From Candidatus Obscuribacterales bacterium (GTDB taxonomy: Bacteria > Cyanobacteriota > Vampirovibrionia > Obscuribacterales > Obscuribacteraceae), in NCBI GenBank assembly GCA_019637435.1, contig JAHBVO010000003.1, forward strand, positions 682,001 to 746,000: a stretch of DNA of 64,000 nt, given 5' to 3'. Numbering within the stretch: the first letter of the stretch is position 1; each line of letters begins with the position of its first letter. Positions 61,003 through 64,000 of the stretch are shown here, piece by piece. A program made the position numbers and the translations under genes. The notes under the pieces were generated by a model, which saw only the letters and a list, made by a program, of their open reading frames with translations, made no database searches and was not told the DNA's origin.

Positions 61003-62871
61003 TTAAAATGAAGTTGGCTGATTTTGCTTCTGATTGCTCGCCACAGCTGCCGGTTGTGATCGTTTGGTTTCCGCACGCTTGCTGGTGTTTAAATACCCGT
61101 GAACTGGCGTCGCGGTCCGAGTCATGCCGCTTTTGCCGTTCAGTTCGTCGAGCGAAGGCATGGCTAGCTGTTTTGCCTCCAACTCTACCAGCGGTTTCTG
61201 GCTGGCATTGGCTGAAGTTTCCTGCGCGCCGGGCTTGCTCACGATGTAGCTCGCCGGCTGGATTATGACAGGAGGCATCTCGTTGGAGGCAAAATCAGCA
61301 GAGTTCAGTTGAGATACTTCAGCCGCGGGAGCAATTGCGGTCGGTGCTACGCTGGGCATAATCCAGGCTGTCACAGGGGGAGTGTTTGCGGTGCTGGGCT
61401 CGGGGCCTGCTTCACGACCAGAAGCGAACGGTGACGTGTAATCAGTTCCATCGTTTTCAATTGCGTCTAGAAGCGCTGAGTTTTTCGTCGGTGCGAAGGT
61501 TGCGGAGTCAAACTTCCCTGCGGTTGCTTTCAGGTTTTTCTCAGGCACCCAGAGAGGTGGATATTTATCGAGTTCGCTCTGTTCGTCGGGGATTACTTCA
61601 CCGTTGAGCGTTATCACTCTGAGGTCGTCGTCCGATTCACGTTCCTGGTTGCGAGCGCTGTCTCCGCCGCCTGCGGCTGGAGCATTCTTTTTCTCTTCAT
61701 TTGCCGGAGCGTTATTCTTGCCGGGATTTTTTTCCTTCTTCGGTTTTGGTTGCTTTTGTGGTTCGCCCTGATAGTGCTTCTTGAGCATGTTCATTGTGCC
61801 GACAAGATTTGGCTTATAAGCGCTCATTCGCAGACCGAAAAAGATACGAACGTCCGCTCCCGAAAGACCCGGTAAATTTCTTCCAGCAAAGTTGAAGACC
61901 GGCTCGCAGCGCACGAATGCCTGGAAACCTGGAAGGCTGTCGACGACCTGACGGGCGACCTCGAAATCGCAAATCCAGGAGCCGCTGTTGATGTCACTGA
62001 ACGCTGCCTCAAACCCTTTTTGGAAAGTATTCAGCAGGGTGGCGTTCGCGGAGAAAGCCCAGCGTCCACGCGTGGTCGCTAAGCCGAACGTATAGAAGGG
62101 CGTGATGCTTCTGTTCGGTCCGTGCATGAATTTTGTAGATCGCATCTGCATGATGGCGTTGAAGTATGCAACTGAACGCCATGGCAGGAAATAAGAAAAG
62201 GTGAAACTGGGAATGTAGTCGAACACGGGAATCGCACTGGATTGCCATAGTTCACGAGCCATAAATTGAAACTCGACTTGAGCCTTGTTATTTAGAACCG
62301 GACGCTGGTGTTCTATCCCTAAACCAACCTGGTTGATGGTGGTGTTGAGAATGTTGTTTTTAAACAGTTTGTCTCGCAAACAATAGTAGTTGACGAACAA
62401 ATGTGTGTTAGGTGTGAAAGCCCAGCCAGCAGTCAAGTTTGGCGAGACACGGAAAACCACGTCTTCTGCATAGGAGCGATCTAAAAGACCTTGAACAGCT
62501 TGTGCGCCTTCCGGAGAAAGGTTCTCCAATCCATCAGGGGCGAACTTCCTGAGAATCGCGGAACGCGATGGGAACTGAAACACGTTCGTTTCTATCCGGA
62601 AAGATGATTCGACCGTGCCGCTGAAATAAAACGGAGCTGGAAGTTTTTGAAACAATCGCAGCTTCAAACTCTCGCCAAGTCTGGTCTTCTCTGTCTGAAT
62701 CGGAATCGGCGCAGTGTCTGTCGGTAGAACCGTACTCGGCCTGCTACCGCCGAGAGCATCCTGGGCACTGACAGGCAGCGCCGCCATGAGAGAAGATATA
62801 GCAGCCACTACAGCTGGTGCCAATAATCTACGCCGATTTTTGCTGCCCTGGACTTTCACGCGACGCCACAT
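61003..62871 (-). CDS. Outer-membrane beta-barrel-like protein with proline/lysine-rich tail
   Basis: 622 residues with a signal peptide (1-36, ending LPVSAQ). Residues 75-345 are rich in alternating amphipathic strands with aromatic girdle residues (FYFSGTVESSFRIETNVFQF, GWAFTPNTHLFVNYYCL, PSFTFSYFLPWRSVAYFNAI), as expected of an outer-membrane barrel. After 360 is a Lys/Pro/Asn-rich linker (KKEKNPGKNNAP) and a long low-complexity tail. The family is not identified. The ATG has a poor ribosome site. On the same strand as, and upstream of, the efflux operon, but separated by a probable terminator. Confidence 0.75.
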   Translation of the reverse strand: MWRRVKVQGSKNRRRLLAPAVVAAISSLMAALPVSAQDALGGSRPSTVLPTDTAPIPIQTEKTRLGESLKLRLFQKLPAPFYFSGTVESSFRIETNVFQFPSRSAILRKFAPDGLENLSPEGAQAVQGLLDRSYAEDVVFRVSPNLTAGWAFTPNTHLFVNYYCLRDKLFKNNILNTTINQVGLGIEHQRPVLNNKAQVEFQFMARELWQSSAIPVFDYIPSFTFSYFLPWRSVAYFNAIMQMRSTKFMHGPNRSITPFYTFGLATTRGRWAFSANATLLNTFQKGFEAAFSDINSGSWICDFEVARQVVDSLPGFQAFVRCEPVFNFAGRNLPGLSGADVRIFFGLRMSAYKPNLVGTMNMLKKHYQGEPQKQPKPKKEKNPGKNNAPANEEKKNAPAAGGGDSARNQERESDDDLRVITLNGEVIPDEQSELDKYPPLWVPEKNLKATAGKFDSATFAPTKNSALLDAIENDGTDYTSPFASGREAGPEPSTANTPPVTAWIMPSVAPTAIAPAAEVSQLNSADFASNEMPPVIIQPASYIVSKPGAQETSANASQKPLVELEAKQLAMPSLDELNGKSGMTRTATPVHGYLNTSKRAETKRSQPAAVASNQKQNQPTSF

Positions 62872-63445
62872 GCGAGTGAGTTAGTGCGACTGGTTTCTTC
62901 GGTTGGCTGGTTTCTTAGTAAGGTTTGAAAATCGCCTGAGCGATTTGGCGATCTAAAGTGACCGCACCAGTTACTCAATTTATTTCCACCCTGAAACATG
63001 GTTTGACACCATATTTCGTACCGTGATTATACACACTCATTCTTTCGCCGTTTCCCTCTGGCAGAGGTTTTTACAAGCAAATGAACGAGGAGTATGTCAA
63101 GTGATAGGGACCAGCATGCGGTTTCTATCGCCATTTAGTTATCGACTGACCAAGCGTTGTCAAAGTTTCTCCCAGGTATGTCTATATTATGGATCTTTTA
63201 TATAAGACGTTTAATTCGCTCTGTTTGGTTTTGAAGTCAGATCGCCCGATTTCGCAGGAGGGAGCGGCAGTAGATGCCTGGATCTTCTTGGAAACAAGTG
63301 TGAATGCAGTGTATGCGCTGTTTTGAAGCCTCATGATAATTTCTATTTCTGTCCGCTTTTCTGGCGCACGGGGTTAAAAAACAGTCGTCCACTCGATGAC
63401 TCCGTTATTTTTCGTCATCATCACGCTATTCAGAGGAATGCTCGA
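62872..63445. other. Intergenic region, no gene supported
   Basis: 574 bases. Short frames on both strands lack ribosome sites. AGGAGG at about 63259 is followed by only a nine-codon frame. No palindrome, repeat or tRNA was found. Confidence 0.4.
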
Positions 63446-63646
63446 ATGACTAACTGAAGTAGATTTGTGGCGCTTGGTGTCTCCATGTTCGCAGCTGGTG
63501 TTTTTCTGGGACCGGCGCTCGCTAACGACACTTCCGTTCTTTCATACAAGCAAACCCTGGAATTGATAAGTCTGCGCTCCGGCAAATGTGGCAGTCCGGT
63601 AGAAACGGCGGACAGGATAGTATCGGATTTGGTGTCATCTGTTTGA
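63446..63646 (+). pseudogene. Small secreted protein frame interrupted by TGA
   Basis: An ATG at 63446 with AGAGGA nine bases upstream opens MTN, hits TGA (63455-63457), and continues in frame as SRFVALGVSMFAAGVFLG then PALANDTSVL, a textbook signal peptide with an A-x-A cleavage site, to a TGA at 63644. If the first TGA were a sense codon the protein would be 66 residues. Either the gene was recently disabled by a nonsense mutation, or translation starts at GTG 63467 (59 residues, leader lacking its positive n-region). The mature part (NDTSVLSYKQTLELIS..SDLVSSV) has one Cys and no known family. Confidence 0.5.
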
Positions 63647-63681
63647 ACAGTCGGAGATGAAAAAAAGGATGTAGTGTTTGG

Positions 63682-64000
63682 TTATTTGTTTCTTCCGTTC
63701 TGATACTTCTTCGCATTTTCTTGCGCGCGTCTGACTTGTTCGTTCATGTCGACGAGCCGGTAGCCGGGCGGTGAGGCAAAGTATTGTGCTCCAATCGAAT
63801 TTGTCGACGACGTTTTAATTCGCATCTGCGGTTTGTTATCCAGCGTCATGAGGACGGGGCAGCCGAGAGACTTGTCAATCCAGGCCTCACTTTTCTTGCC
63901 GGATGCTGTTGTCGTTTGCCATCCTTCGCAAAGACGACCTTCGACCATTTTGTCTCCAAGAGAGACTCTCTGACTCGAGTTGCTGGAGGGAAGTCCAGGC
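63682..64000 (-). CDS. C-terminal part of an exported-type protein, runs off right edge
   Basis: At least 106 codons, open to the window edge on the minus strand; an internal ATG at 63948 is not needed as a start. The segment LGDKMVEGRLCEGWQTTTASG, then SEAWIDKSLGCPVLMTLDN, resembles the repeated beta-strand pattern of DUF4412-like/LolA-like outer-envelope proteins that recur as substrates of phospholipid or lipoprotein handling. The C-terminus is YRLVDMNEQVRRAQENAKKY. The N-terminal half, including any signal peptide, lies outside the window. Confidence 0.65.
   Translation of the reverse strand, partial: PGLPSSNSSQRVSLGDKMVEGRLCEGWQTTTASGKKSEAWIDKSLGCPVLMTLDNKPQMRIKTSSTNSIGAQYFASPPGYRLVDMNEQVRRAQENAKKYQNGRNK

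Noticed and set aside
63455..63457. TGA as a recoded sense codon (Trp, Gly or Sec)
   Set aside because: Many confident genes here end in TGA with overlapping starts, so recoding is unlikely.

Overview
The window looks like a chromosomal stretch of a diderm (Gram-negative-type) bacterium of middling GC. It has TolC-type and beta-barrel outer-membrane proteins, many Sec signal peptides, a lipoprotein, RlpA, the C5 (glutamyl-tRNA) route to heme, and frequent GTG/TTG starts. Standard code 11 fits, because TGA is used as stop throughout. The mix of an NfeD-flotillin pair, a DHH-CBS-tRNA nucleotidyltransferase fusion, TadE/TadG-like pseudopilin proteins, membrane-fused spermidine-synthase paralogues, TPR proteins and a Hanks-type kinase resembles the non-photosynthetic relatives of cyanobacteria (Vampirovibrionia/Melainabacteria, perhaps Obscuribacterales). 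That placement is inference; no rRNA gene is present to test it.

Layout. 0.2-5.6 kb (minus): heme operon hemA-hemC-hemD followed by a single-domain response regulator and an Hpt-REC-REC-GGDEF protein. 5.8-11.6 kb (minus): an exported subtilase, three TadE/TadG-like membrane-anchored proteins with overlapping ends, and an exported PDZ protein. 11.7-16.7 kb (minus): NfeD with a His/Asp-rich loop, a truncated flotillin, a full flotillin, a small P-loop ATPase and a BtuF-like binding protein, closed by a hairpin terminator. 16.9-25.9 kb: the tRNA nucleotidyltransferase fusion, a lipid kinase, an exported SRPBCC protein, and a large membrane-anchored protein with a degenerate kinase domain. 26-37 kb: tRNA-Ser(CGA), a HExxH-type lipoprotein, exported hypotheticals, two tandem membrane-fused aminopropyltransferase-like proteins, a large TadG-like protein and a Cys-rich zinc-binding-type protein preceded by two palindromes.

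37.5-44 kb: gltX-cysS, an RlpA-like protein and a YebC-family regulator. 44.4-50.2 kb (plus): an exported TPR protein followed by murD-ftsW-murG, the peptidoglycan precursor/division core. 50-55 kb: small proteins, an extremely acidic Cys-heptad repeat protein and a TPR-membrane protein. 54.7-60.9 kb (minus): a tripartite efflux operon (TolC-like, MacA-like adaptor, MacB-type permease, ABC ATPase, exported hypothetical). 61-64 kb: an outer-membrane barrel-like protein, a non-coding stretch with a nonsense-interrupted small secreted reading frame, and the end of one gene running off the right edge.

Most unusual items: the tandem flotillin duplication beside a metal-ligand-rich NfeD; the pseudokinase; the KEECSEH-repeat acidic protein; the paired palindromes at 37.24-37.32 kb; and the interrupted secreted reading frame at 63.45 kb. 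I did not see a defence island, CRISPR array, prophage or insertion sequence.
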